DNA from: Lactobacillus johnsonii ATCC 33200
GTDB lineage: Bacteria > Bacillota > Bacilli > Lactobacillales > Lactobacillaceae
Reading direction: 5' to 3'
Length of the DNA: 38,614 bases
Assembly (NCBI RefSeq): GCF_000159355.1
Contig: NZ_GG670120.1
Location: 730,483-769,096 of the forward strand
Under the pieces are notes generated by a model. The model was given only the letters and a program-made list of their open reading frames with translations. It was not told where the DNA came from and ran no database searches. The translations under genes and the position numbers were made by a program. Position 1 is the stretch's first letter. The number at the start of each line of letters is the position of its first letter. Below, piece by piece: positions 32,067 through 38,614 of the stretch.

Positions 32067-32381
32067 ATGAGTGAAATTAACGGCTTAGGCGCTTTAGAAA
32101 AACGTCTTGATGACATGGCCGAAAAAGCTAAAAAATTAGATGGTGATAATCAAGTTGATTTTGACAAATTATTTAATGCTAATTTTATGAATAAATACAC
32201 TGATTTATCATCTATCAAAGATTTTCTTGATATTTTAGACGCGCATAATCAAGAAGAATTTGAAAATTTATCTAAATCTCAGCTTGATACTCAAGTTAAA
32301 CAACATACTCGCTTTGGTTCATGGTCTGAAATGTTACAGACTGCTACTAAAGAATATGTTGTAAACTTTATCGGCTTTTAA
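32067..32381 (+). CDS. Hypothetical plus-strand protein inside the early region
   Basis: A 104-aa, largely helical acidic protein (LEKRLDDMAEKAKKL, SSIKDFLDILDAHNQEEF). It is the only plus-strand gene within the leftward early operon. A perfect AAGGAGGTGA and an extended -10 promoter show it is expressed on its own, divergent from the cro-like gene. Its end overlaps the convergent minus gene by 14 nt. I do not recognise it. It might be expressed in the lysogen and bind a phage regulator or act in defence; this is a guess from layout. Confidence 0.65.
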   Translation: MSEINGLGALEKRLDDMAEKAKKLDGDNQVDFDKLFNANFMNKYTDLSSIKDFLDILDAHNQEEFENLSKSQLDTQVKQHTRFGSWSEMLQTATKEYVVNFIGF

Positions 32382-32556
32382 TGTCGGCTTTCAATTGAAA
32401 GCTATTTATTTTCCGTAGTGTATCGTCTAAATGACTAGCTTGAACACTTGCTAATCTAAGCAATTGAGCTAGTTCAGAAAAATTAGTCTGAGCACTAACA
32501 ACTTGGCTAAGTCTTGTTTCTTCTGAAACAGGGCTTTTCTTTTGCTCTTCTTTCAT
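32368..32556 (-). CDS. Small hypothetical protein
   Basis: A 62-aa protein with a helix (TNFSELAQLLRLASVQASHLDDTL). AGGAGG precedes the ATG. It is convergent with, and overlaps the end of, the plus-strand gene. Function unknown. Confidence 0.55.
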   Translation of the reverse strand: MKEEQKKSPVSEETRLSQVVSAQTNFSELAQLLRLASVQASHLDDTLRKINSFQLKADIKSR

Positions 32557-32604
32557 TGCTACCTCCTACGCTTCCAACAAATCCATTCGCTCTTTAAAAT
32601 ATTT

Positions 32605-32823
32605 CTATTGATTATCTCCTAAATAAATCTCACTCATTCCTAATAGGTCACAAATATTAGCTAAAAGTTCATAGTTAGATTCTTGAAGATCTTTCAACTC
32701 AAATTTTCTTTCGCCAGTTTTCACACCTGAATCAATAATTGTCGAAACTTTGCCAAATGTTGTATTAGGGTTATTCAATGCAACCAATTCTTTGAGTGCA
32801 TCCCTTACATTTTCGTAATTCAT
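32605..32823 (-). CDS. Small hypothetical protein
   Basis: A 72-aa, mainly helical protein (YENVRDALKELVALNN; LQESNYELLANICDLLGMSE) with an LG-MSE end like the last helix of small XRE proteins, but no clear helix-turn-helix. GGAG precedes the ATG. It lies 2 nt after the antirepressor gene. Confidence 0.55.
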   Translation of the reverse strand: MNYENVRDALKELVALNNPNTTFGKVSTIIDSGVKTGERKFELKDLQESNYELLANICDLLGMSEIYLGDNQ

Positions 32824-32825
32824 GA

Positions 32826-33623
32826 TTATTTCTCCAATTCTTTCTTAATTGCTTTCATCCCTGCATCGGTATAAAGCCATTGAGGAACTTCTTTATCGGA
32901 ATATTTAGATTTGCTGTTAGCCCAGCGACCATATTTGTTATGACCCGGTTGTTTAGCCTTTAGTCCAAGTTTATTAGCAATTCGACCTACCATATTTGCT
33001 GTAGTATTTAGGGCTTCAGCAATATCTTTTGCTGAATATTCTTTCTGTTTCATAACAGGAATAGTCATTTCACCAGTTAAAACTTCAGCTGCTTTTGCTA
33101 ATAAATTTTCTTTTGAACTACTTGATTCAGTTGCCATTGCAATCTTGTAGAGCATATTTGCTTTTCTGGTAGCTGAATTATCTTTCATGATTTTTAGACG
33201 TTCTTGGTTAACGATCATTGGCTTGTTTTCCTTAATTGCTACACGCATATTGAAGCAGTTATCTACCAACTCATCGTAAATATCCCATGCTTTGTCATCG
33301 TCCATGATTTTTAAAAGCTTGGCATATCCGCGTTCAGATAATAGGTAGATATGATTAGCGTTACCCCATTGAGCTTTAGTAAATCCATATTTAGAAAACA
33401 GATTGCTCGGAACAATTTGTTTTAAATCTAAAATATCGACCCCATCTTTAAATCTTTTTCGATTTCTATTAATCAAAAGATTAATGTTTCCAACTATTTG
33501 GTTATGAATTACCGCAATATCTCTTACAAGCAGGGCTTTCTTACCTTCGCCAAATCCGCCTTCGATTCCGGTGAATTCAAATTTTCCGATCTTTTCTTGG
33601 CCAATTACTTTTAAAGATTCCAT
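32826..33623 (-). CDS. Phage antirepressor (ORF6N domain)
   Basis: A 265-aa protein. The N-terminal ORF6N-like domain has VRDIAVIHNQIVGNINLLIN and RFKDGVDILDL, then KYGFTKAQWGNANHIYLLSERGYAKLL (split: KYGFTKAQWGNAN, HIYLLSERGYAKLL). The C-terminal half has a winged helix (YSAKDIAEALNTTANMVGRIANKLGLK). It lies second in the early operon, after Cro. Such proteins interfere with CI repression during induction. Confidence 0.8.
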   Translation of the reverse strand: MESLKVIGQEKIGKFEFTGIEGGFGEGKKALLVRDIAVIHNQIVGNINLLINRNRKRFKDGVDILDLKQIVPSNLFSKYGFTKAQWGNANHIYLLSERGYAKLLKIMDDDKAWDIYDELVDNCFNMRVAIKENKPMIVNQERLKIMKDNSATRKANMLYKIAMATESSSSKENLLAKAAEVLTGEMTIPVMKQKEYSAKDIAEALNTTANMVGRIANKLGLKAKQPGHNKYGRWANSKSKYSDKEVPQWLYTDAGMKAIKKELEK

Positions 33624-33874
33624 TATTTCACCTTTCTTTTTAGTTTCCTTTTGGGAACGCTTTGAGTAAAAAAAATAGAGATTTTATCCTTATTAAATCC
33701 TAAAACAGACATCATTTTAGCTAGTTCTTTTATAGAAATATTAACTAATCCATTTTCTCTTTTGCTATAACTCGTCCGACTCATTCCTAATTTATGAGCA
33801 AACTCGGCTTGATCCCAGCCTTTAGCAATTCTCTCTGCTTTTAGCCTATTTAAATCTAATTTCAATTCTCCCAT
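33623..33874 (-). CDS. Cro-like repressor (XRE family)
   Basis: An 83-aa protein with an XRE helix-turn-helix (WDQAEFAHKLGMSRTSYSKRENG) and a basic tail (PKRKLKRKVK). It is the first gene of the leftward early operon, divergent from the CI-like gene, which is the Cro position. GAGGTGAT precedes the ATG. A TTTGGGAAC box lies within its 3' end. Confidence 0.85.
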   Translation of the reverse strand: MGELKLDLNRLKAERIAKGWDQAEFAHKLGMSRTSYSKRENGLVNISIKELAKMMSVLGFNKDKISIFFTQSVPKRKLKRKVK

Positions 33875-33901
33875 TTTATCACCTCTTTTCTATCGCTCCC
33901 G

Positions 33902-34002
33902 TTTGGGAACAATTTAATAATATATCCTTAGTTCCTGAATGTCAACATTAATTTAATATTTTTTCTCATTTTATTTCTTTTTGGGAACATATAGACTATA
34001 AT
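33902..34002. promoter_or_regulatory. CI/Cro operator-promoter region
   Basis: The leftward promoter is TTGACA (33945-33940), a 17-nt spacer and TATTAT (33922-33917). The rightward -10 is TATAAT (33997-34002) with a weak -35. The 9-mer TTTGGGAAC occurs at 33902-33910, 33980-33988 and also at 33650-33658 inside cro. A 7/9 match lies reversed in the leftward spacer (33931-33939). These are the likely binding sites for the repressor and Cro. Confidence 0.8.
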
Positions 34003-34025
34003 TTTATTTGAAAGGCGGTGAAAGC

Positions 34026-34394
34026 ATGCGTAATAATGATGAAATTGTTGCTTATGTTGATAACCTTAGGAAATCTCAAAATATGTCATTAAATGAACTA
34101 GCAAGAGCGACCGGTCTTGCTAAATCAAGTCTTTCAAGATATTTCAATAAAACAAGAGATTTTCCTGTTAATAAAGTACATCTATTTGCTAAAGCTTTAC
34201 ATACCACTTCAGAAAATATTTTGGGATTTGAGCCAGATGATTCTAAAACTGGTTCCACTTCAAGGGATGAAAATGAAAGTCAGCAAGCTGACTTAGACGA
34301 TGATGACACCATATTCACTTTTCAGGGACGTCCTATCCCACCAGAAGACTTAAAGATAATAAGAAGGCTACTTAAGAATGACGACGATGAATAG
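34026..34394 (+). CDS. CI-like repressor (XRE family, no peptidase domain)
   Basis: A 122-aa protein from the ATG at 34026 (AAGGCGGTGA upstream); the frame opens earlier at a TTG, which would put the ribosome-binding site inside the gene. XRE domain: MSLNELARATGLAKSSLSRYFN, split as MSLNELARATG and LAKSSLSRYFN. An acidic linker and a short C-terminal segment (RPIPPEDLKIIRRLLKND) follow. There is no LexA-type peptidase, so induction probably depends on the ImmA-like protease encoded next, as in ICEBs1. Confidence 0.85.
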   Translation: MRNNDEIVAYVDNLRKSQNMSLNELARATGLAKSSLSRYFNKTRDFPVNKVHLFAKALHTTSENILGFEPDDSKTGSTSRDENESQQADLDDDDTIFTFQGRPIPPEDLKIIRRLLKNDDDE

Positions 34395-34803
34395 TTTATA
34401 TACAGATAGTAATACCATTACTTATCTATTCAATTATGCCCTAGATCATGGTATTTCATTTGAAACAACATATGATCTCCACAAAGATACGCCTTCTTGT
34501 AGTGTACCTAGTAAAAGGAAAATGGTAATTAACCTCAATACTGACGAGGAGGAATTACCATTTCAAATATCTCACGAGATTGGCCATATTTTAAATAAGG
34601 ATTTCGGTAAGCAATTCTTTTGTGGAGAAAGTAGTTCATCGCCTGTTGAAGTTAAGGCATCACAGACTGGGATCAAAATTCTTGCTGACTATTACTTCTA
34701 TGATGTCCCTAAGGAAGACTGGAATATAGATACTTTTATGCTTTATTACTGTATCCCAGTCTCTTATAAAGACTGGGTCATAGAGTACCTAGCAACGAAA
34801 TGA
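34378..34803 (+). CDS. ImmA/IrrE-family metalloprotease
   Basis: A 141-aa protein with the zinc motif HEIGH (about residues 66-70) followed downstream by an acidic VEVKAS helix as possible third ligand. It overlaps the repressor by 17 nt, the standard ImmR-ImmA layout. The family cleaves the adjacent repressor after DNA damage. The start is one of two nearby ATGs. Confidence 0.85.
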   Translation: MTTMNSLYTDSNTITYLFNYALDHGISFETTYDLHKDTPSCSVPSKRKMVINLNTDEEELPFQISHEIGHILNKDFGKQFFCGESSSSPVEVKASQTGIKILADYYFYDVPKEDWNIDTFMLYYCIPVSYKDWVIEYLATK

Positions 34804-34860
34804 TTGATGCTACGGTTCAATTTACGGGCAAGGTTCAATAATTGAAAGGAAATATATTAA

Positions 34861-35778
34861 ATGTCTGAATACAAGCGAAAATTCACTAATAGTGAAAAAA
34901 GGCATAAACTTGCTAAGTTTAACTCAGTCTATTACGAAGGTGATCCTGAGAATTGGAAGGTTTCACGTCTTCCTAATTGGATGAATTTTTATGGATACGA
35001 ATTAGATAAGGAATTACAAGGCAAATCACCCAAATACTATAGGCAGTTCAAACAAGGCACGATCGTAATGATTGACTACGGAGTCCCGATAGGAAATGAA
35101 CTAGGTGGTAGACATTTTGGCGTAGTTCTATCAAACAATGATACAAAATTCAAACGAAAGATCATGGTTGTTCCCTTATCTTCTCATTATCATAAGGGAT
35201 ACATTGATTTAGGATATGATCTCATGCAAGGAATAACTAAGTTAATTCAAAATCGCGTTATTGAACTTAATGAAACTGTTGACAGTTTAATTGAGAGGCT
35301 AATCCAATTTAAAAATTCTAATAATGGAAAAACATTTACATTTACTATTCAAGAAATCAATTTTATTCAAGCTAATAATATTGATGGTTCATTAATATTT
35401 AAAGAAGAAAATAGCTTTAATATTGAAAAACGAGATCCAGATTTTGAAAAACTTATTTATCAAATTAAAGCTACTGATTCATGGGAAAAATATCCTAATA
35501 TTTTTAAATATGTTTCTTTTTTTGATACTATCTTTTCTTTCCAAAAAGAGATCTTTGAGGGAATAGAATACGGTAAAAACATGGTGAAGCAATTGAATGA
35601 GCTATTAAGAAAATTCCAAAAGTACAATAAACAATCCTTTGCCGTAATCTCGGACGTAAAAACAGTTAGCAAATTAAAAGTTGCCAAATTATCTCACTTC
35701 ACAATTTCTGGAAATACTTATATCTCAAATAAAGCATTAACTAAAATAAAAGAAGAAGTAATCAAAACTATTGAATAA
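34861..35778 (+). CDS. MazF/PemK-like protein with a large internal insertion
   Basis: A 305-aa protein. Residues 64-118 resemble the first half of MazF: GTIVMIDYGVPIGNELGGRHFGVVLSN (split: GTIVMIDYGVPIGNE, LGGRHFGVVLSN), then IMVVPLSS. The second half of the fold seems to be at 258-300 (AVISDVKTVSKLKVAKL ... YISNKALTKI). About 140 residues, mostly helical, are inserted between. MazF enzymes cut mRNA. No antitoxin gene is adjacent. It is expressed with the repressor operon, so a lysogen trait such as phage exclusion is plausible. Confidence 0.65.
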   Translation: MSEYKRKFTNSEKRHKLAKFNSVYYEGDPENWKVSRLPNWMNFYGYELDKELQGKSPKYYRQFKQGTIVMIDYGVPIGNELGGRHFGVVLSNNDTKFKRKIMVVPLSSHYHKGYIDLGYDLMQGITKLIQNRVIELNETVDSLIERLIQFKNSNNGKTFTFTIQEINFIQANNIDGSLIFKEENSFNIEKRDPDFEKLIYQIKATDSWEKYPNIFKYVSFFDTIFSFQKEIFEGIEYGKNMVKQLNELLRKFQKYNKQSFAVISDVKTVSKLKVAKLSHFTISGNTYISNKALTKIKEEVIKTIE

Positions 35779-35799
35779 TGAGTTCTCATATGTGATAAT
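35771..35799 (+). promoter_or_regulatory. Promoter at the end of the MazF-like gene
   Basis: TTGAAT (35771-35776), a 17-nt spacer and an extended -10 TGT-GATAAT (GATAAT at 35794-35799). It overlaps the stop codon of the MazF-like gene. Transcription would start near 35806, exactly at the first hairpin of the structured RNA. Confidence 0.65.
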
Positions 35800-35805
35800 A
35801 CATGT

Positions 35806-35911
35806 ATCGACAGATTGATGTCGACCACGAAAGTGGTCTTAACGTATTGCTCAGAGTGATGAGCGAGGCATGTGATTATTTCTTTTCGAGATATATTGCA
35901 TGCCTCTTTTT
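35806..35911 (+). ncRNA. Candidate autonomous structured RNA with its own terminator
   Basis: About 106 nt with four consecutive hairpins. The first is TCGACA/TGTCGA (35807-35824). The second, overlapping, is GACCAC-GAAA-GTGGTC (35823-35838). The third is GCTCA/TGAGC (35849-35864). The last is a long terminator hairpin, GAGGCATG/CATGCCTC (35865-35906) with inner TATTTC/GAGATA pairing and T5. A well-placed promoter precedes it. It has no open reading frame with a ribosome-binding site. It could be a small RNA or the leader of the next gene. Confidence 0.6.
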
Positions 35912-35930
35912 GCATATTAAGGGAGTTTGA

Positions 35931-36281
35931 ATGGATATTAAGGTAGCAAAGATTATTAGCACAAAGCAATTAATAATAAATGCTGGTAAAGATCAAAAAA
36001 TTAAATTAGGTCAAAGATTTGAAATTATTGACTACACTAGTTTTGAAGTTATTACTGATCCTGAAACTAATAAAAAATTAGGACGTATTTATGCAGTTAA
36101 GGGCAATGTAATCGTATCTAAGGTTTATTCAAAAATGGCACTTGTTGAAGCTCCATACGAAAATTCTTTATTTTCAATTCAAACTGATCTCAATGTTGAT
36201 CCTAAAGAAATCACTGGTGGCTTACCTGCTCCATCCTTGAATCCCATCAAAGTCAGAGATACTTTAATTAAAACAAACTAA
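35931..36281 (+). CDS. Small beta-rich protein, lysogeny region
   Basis: A 116-aa protein. Residues 4-75 have the pattern of a small SH3-like/FlgT_C-like fold: VAKIISTKQLIINAG, KIKLGQRFEIIDY, DPETNKKLGRIYAVKGNVIVSKV (split: DPETNKKLG, RIYAVKGNVIVSKV). The tail is Pro/Asn-rich. The first start is an ATG behind GGGAG, following the terminator of the structured RNA. Probably read with the lipoprotein gene 21 nt downstream. Function unknown. Confidence 0.65.
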   Translation: MDIKVAKIISTKQLIINAGKDQKIKLGQRFEIIDYTSFEVITDPETNKKLGRIYAVKGNVIVSKVYSKMALVEAPYENSLFSIQTDLNVDPKEITGGLPAPSLNPIKVRDTLIKTN

Positions 36282-36302
36282 ATATATAAGAATAGGATAA
36301 TT

Positions 36303-37181
36303 ATGAAAAAGAAGTATGTTATTGCAGCAAGCTTATTGGCAGTAATGGGAATGTCGGCGGCTTGCTCATCGAAATCAACCACAACCAAATCTACAGTTAA
36401 ATCATCTAAAGTAACTCATAAGAAGAAAGCAACAAAAAAATTACCAAAGCCTGATTATGCAACAGCGGAAGATGCTGAAGCAGCATTAAATGCGGGAAAA
36501 GTGCTTGAAGGCAAAACTGTTCGCTTCAGAGTAAATGATCTAAGGCCTAAGAGTGCTTTTGGATACAATTTAGAAACTGGCCAACATTTAAACTTTGTTA
36601 GCCCACATAATCCAAAAGTAAAGGTTGGAGATATAGTCATTGTTAAAGTGAAAGAAGTAACATCTACTCTAGGCTCATTTGTCATCAAGTATTCAAACTT
36701 ACATAAAGTACCGCTGAGATCTTTATCTAAAGCAGAAAAAGACAAATTAAACAAAAAGCCTAATACAGAAGATGAAACGGATTCTGACTCTGATACTACT
36801 TCTGCTAATCAGAATTCATCCCAGCGAAATAATGCAAAATCCACCTCATCTAATACTCAAAATGTTGAAGCTGCTAAGCAACAATCTAAACCTAAATCAC
36901 AAGGTGAAATTAACAAGGAACTTGGCCACGATCCAAAAGGTGCCCCACTCTTACCAGGACAAGATCATGCTGCTGGCGCAAACGTAAATGGTGATCCTGA
37001 TCCTTGGGTACAGGGACAAATTGATTGGGCTATTCGTGAAGGTTACATGAATCCTGACGGAACGGACACTGAAAAAGGTAAACAATTATTACAACAGGGT
37101 TCTGATGATGAAGACGCAGATTCCAATAATTCTAGTTACGATACAAACGATGATGATTCAAGTTATGATACGGACTATTAA
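36303..37181 (+). CDS. Prophage lipoprotein
   Basis: A 292-aa protein with a type II signal peptide: KKK start, hydrophobic core, lipobox MSAAC with C21. A Ser/Thr/Lys linker, a folded domain (about 55-140, OB-like strands VRFRVNDLRP, VGDIVIVKVKEV) and a disordered acidic C terminus (Asp/Ser/Tyr-rich) follow. Lipoproteins in this position (for example Ltp of TP-J34) block injection by related phages, so superinfection exclusion is a good guess; the sequence does not prove it. Confidence 0.7.
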   Translation: MKKKYVIAASLLAVMGMSAACSSKSTTTKSTVKSSKVTHKKKATKKLPKPDYATAEDAEAALNAGKVLEGKTVRFRVNDLRPKSAFGYNLETGQHLNFVSPHNPKVKVGDIVIVKVKEVTSTLGSFVIKYSNLHKVPLRSLSKAEKDKLNKKPNTEDETDSDSDTTSANQNSSQRNNAKSTSSNTQNVEAAKQQSKPKSQGEINKELGHDPKGAPLLPGQDHAAGANVNGDPDPWVQGQIDWAIREGYMNPDGTDTEKGKQLLQQGSDDEDADSNNSSYDTNDDDSSYDTDY

Positions 37182-37194
37182 AAAATAAACAAAA

Positions 37195-37224
37195 ATCCCA
37201 CTGATGCGCCAACATCAGTGGGAT
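37195..37224 (-). terminator. Hairpin between the lipoprotein and integrase genes
   Basis: A perfect 12-bp stem, ATCCCACTGATG/CATCAGTGGGAT, with a 6-nt loop. The T-run is only on the minus strand, so it would stop leftward transcripts rather than the lipoprotein mRNA. A second hairpin GAGCTA/TAGCTC follows at about 37233-37250. The 168-nt gap to integrase holds these and the int leader. Confidence 0.65.
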
Positions 37225-37282
37225 AAGGAAATGAGCTACGCCAATAGCTCAAATTAATGTTTTAAAATTAACAAAGCCATAA

Positions 37283-37340
37283 AAATATGAACTCTGCCCT
37301 CTTATTGTAGCAGAGTTCATATTTAGGCTACAATAGGAGG
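37283..37340 (+). promoter_or_regulatory. Possible RNA switch in the integrase leader
   Basis: Hairpin I: AAATATGAACTCTGC (37283-37297) pairs perfectly with GCAGAGTTCATATTT (37310-37324), 15 bp, 12-nt loop. The loop CCTCTTATTGTA(G) (37298-37310) is also complementary to CTACAATAGGAGG (37328-37340), which contains the integrase Shine-Dalgarno sequence (13 bp, one U:G). The two pairings exclude each other, so the ribosome-binding site is free in one state and hidden in the other. Confidence 0.6.
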
Positions 37341-37349
37341 TTTTTTATT

Positions 37350-38525
37350 ATGCCAAAAAGAAAAAATACAAGTATTAAAGATTATAAATTAAAATCTGGT
37401 AAGAAACGGTATATGTTTCAGATTTATTTAGGTACTAACAGCAATGGTAAGCCTATCATTACCCGCAGGCGTGGTTTTAAATCTTATGCTGAAGCAGAAG
37501 CTGTATTCAATAAAATGTCACAAATTAAACCAGATAATTTTGTAAAACAAAAACAAATTAAAGTAGCTGAATTACGTGAACTGTGGTTTGAAAATTATAA
37601 GACCCAAGTAAAAGAATCCACTGCAAATAAAAATAAACAAGTCTTTGATAACCATGTTATTCCCGCTTTTGGTAATCAGTATATTGACAAGATTACAGTG
37701 GCTGAATTACAAAAGTGGGCTGATAGAAAAGCAAAACAGATTGTTAAATATAGAGATGCTATTAATGAATTCAATGCCCTTTTTGAATACGGTATTCGCT
37801 TAAACTATGTTTCTGAAAATCCGTTAAAACGGATCATTATTCCTAAGAAAACATCTCGACCACGTAGAGACACTGAACATAATGTTTATACCCGAGATGA
37901 ACTAAATCAATTCCTTGAAGTTGCAAAAGATTATGGATTGGTCCCGTATACTTACTTCAAGCTACTTTCTGCTACTGGTCTTAGAAAATCTGAAGCTCTC
38001 GCGTTAACATGGTCAGATATTAACCTAACTGCCGGTACTTTATCAGTAAATAAAACCTTGGCATATGGTTTAAATGGTAAAACGATTATTCAGCCACCTA
38101 AATCACCAAAATCTAAACGAATTTTGCCGATCTCTGACGGTTTGAAAGAAGTTTTGATAGATTATAAGCGAAAGCAGAAAATCATCTCTAAAGAGCTATT
38201 TCACACTAATAAGGGAACTTATTTAAGAATAAGCAAACCGGATCAATGGTTAAAATCAATTTACGCTAAAGACCACGAAGAAAAAGCTGAATATGCAAAA
38301 AAATATAACTTAAAAGAGCCACAACCGGATTTACGTCATATTACAGTTCACGGTTTTAGACATACTTTTGCAACACTACTTATTGCGGAAACTAATGTAA
38401 AACCTAAAACAGTTCAGATGTTACTTGGTCATGAAAACATTCAAATGACTTTAGACATTTATACTCATATTAACAAGAAAAATACAGAAGATGCAGTCAA
38501 TGCATTAAAGCAATTAAATATATAA
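37350..38525 (+). CDS. int: Tyrosine-family site-specific integrase
   Basis: A 391-aa integrase. N-terminal arm-binding domain (YKLKSGKKRYMFQIYLGTN, 12-30), core-binding SAM-like domain (about 70-160), catalytic domain with R212 (GLRKSEAL), H334-xx-R337 (HGFRHTF), H361 (LLGHENI) and nucleophile Y371 (YTHI). It integrates and, with an excisionase, excises the phage at the att sites. AGGAGG lies 9 nt before the ATG. It ends 12 nt before attR. Confidence 0.95.
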   Translation: MPKRKNTSIKDYKLKSGKKRYMFQIYLGTNSNGKPIITRRRGFKSYAEAEAVFNKMSQIKPDNFVKQKQIKVAELRELWFENYKTQVKESTANKNKQVFDNHVIPAFGNQYIDKITVAELQKWADRKAKQIVKYRDAINEFNALFEYGIRLNYVSENPLKRIIIPKKTSRPRRDTEHNVYTRDELNQFLEVAKDYGLVPYTYFKLLSATGLRKSEALALTWSDINLTAGTLSVNKTLAYGLNGKTIIQPPKSPKSKRILPISDGLKEVLIDYKRKQKIISKELFHTNKGTYLRISKPDQWLKSIYAKDHEEKAEYAKKYNLKEPQPDLRHITVHGFRHTFATLLIAETNVKPKTVQMLLGHENIQMTLDIYTHINKKNTEDAVNALKQLNI

Positions 38526-38531
38526 ACAAAA

Positions 38532-38570
38532 AAACACCTTTTTAGCCATTTCTTAGCCAAAAAGGTGTTT
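38532..38570 (+). terminator. Integrase terminator carrying the attachment core in its loop
   Basis: AAACACCTTTTT (38532-38543) pairs with AAAAAGGTGTTT (38559-38570), 12 bp, followed by further Ts. The loop is the middle of the attachment site. Excision or integration therefore rebuilds this hairpin: the left att copy lacks the outer ACACC/GGTGT arms. Confidence 0.75.
38538..38563. repeat. Right attachment site (attR)
   Basis: CTTTTTAGCCATT followed by TCTTAGCCAAAAA, the partner of 89-113 with one extra T. It begins 12 nt after the integrase stop codon. The remaining 51 nt to the window end are AT-rich flank without a gene. Confidence 0.75.
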
Positions 38571-38614
38571 TTATTACTTAAAACGTTGCTATATCAACAT
38601 TCTTTTATTCAAAT

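Noticed and set aside
37195-37224. Terminator of the lipoprotein mRNA
   Set aside because: The T-run is on the minus strand only. On the plus strand the stem is followed by AAGG, so rightward termination is doubtful.
37283-37340. H-type pseudoknot at the integrase leader
   Set aside because: Forming both pairings together would need 3 nt to span a 15-bp stem. Alternative exclusive hairpins fit better.
1-38614. CRISPR array, insertion sequence or rRNA
   Set aside because: I found no regularly spaced direct repeats of CRISPR type, no transposase or terminal inverted repeats, and no rRNA-like sequence.

Overview
This window is one nearly complete integrated prophage of a low-GC, Gram-positive, tailed siphovirus. 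Its gene families point to a Lactobacillus-type host: an LLH-type holin with a GH25/SH3 lysozyme, a TP901-1-like tail, a DUF4355 scaffold, ArpU and Gp157. The species cannot be fixed from the sequence. A 25/26-nt imperfect direct repeat marks both ends (89-113 and 38538-38563), giving an element of about 38.4 kb. Only short flanks lie outside it.

Layout, right to left, because most genes are on the minus strand. Integrase and its leader (37.28-38.57 kb, plus). Lysogeny-conversion genes, plus strand (34.0-37.2 kb): repressor, ImmA/IrrE metalloprotease, an enlarged MazF/PemK-like protein, a structured RNA gene with its own promoter, a small unknown protein and a lipoprotein. A CI/Cro switch at 33.87-34.03 kb starts the leftward early operon: Cro, antirepressor, small genes, a second divergent mini-switch at 32.0 kb, Gp157, a DUF1071 annealing protein, a replication initiator with a candidate origin, a DnaC-type loader, RusA, and the late activator ArpU. 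Several tiny membrane peptides are packed into 4-nt overlaps in this operon.

Just downstream of arpU are four TGCAA boxes at exact 11-bp spacing next to a promoter, probably the ArpU-dependent late promoter. The late transcript then runs through about 1 kb without proteins. That stretch holds one standard tRNA-Glu and four tRNA-like elements with a T-arm but no usable anticodon arm. Two probable morons follow (SieB-like membrane protein; Ntn-hydrolase-like protein), flanked by terminators. Then come packaging and head genes (TerS, TerL, portal, MuF fused to a JAB-like domain with a small candidate immunity gene, scaffold, capsid), connectors, tail genes (major tail protein, chaperones, tape measure, Dit, a tail hydrolase with SLT and M23 domains, a BppU/SGNH fibre) and lysis genes.

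The most notable signals are: (1) a textbook -1 frameshift site at the end of the capsid gene, a +1 open extension at the end of the major tail gene, and the expected -1 frameshift in the tail chaperone pair; (2) the tRNA-like cluster at the start of the late transcript; (3) mutually exclusive hairpins that could hide or expose the integrase ribosome-binding site; (4) an autonomous structured RNA next to the MazF-like gene; (5) a MuF protein carrying a RadC/JAB-like C-terminal domain followed by a possible immunity gene; (6) a phage-encoded Ntn-hydrolase-like protein.
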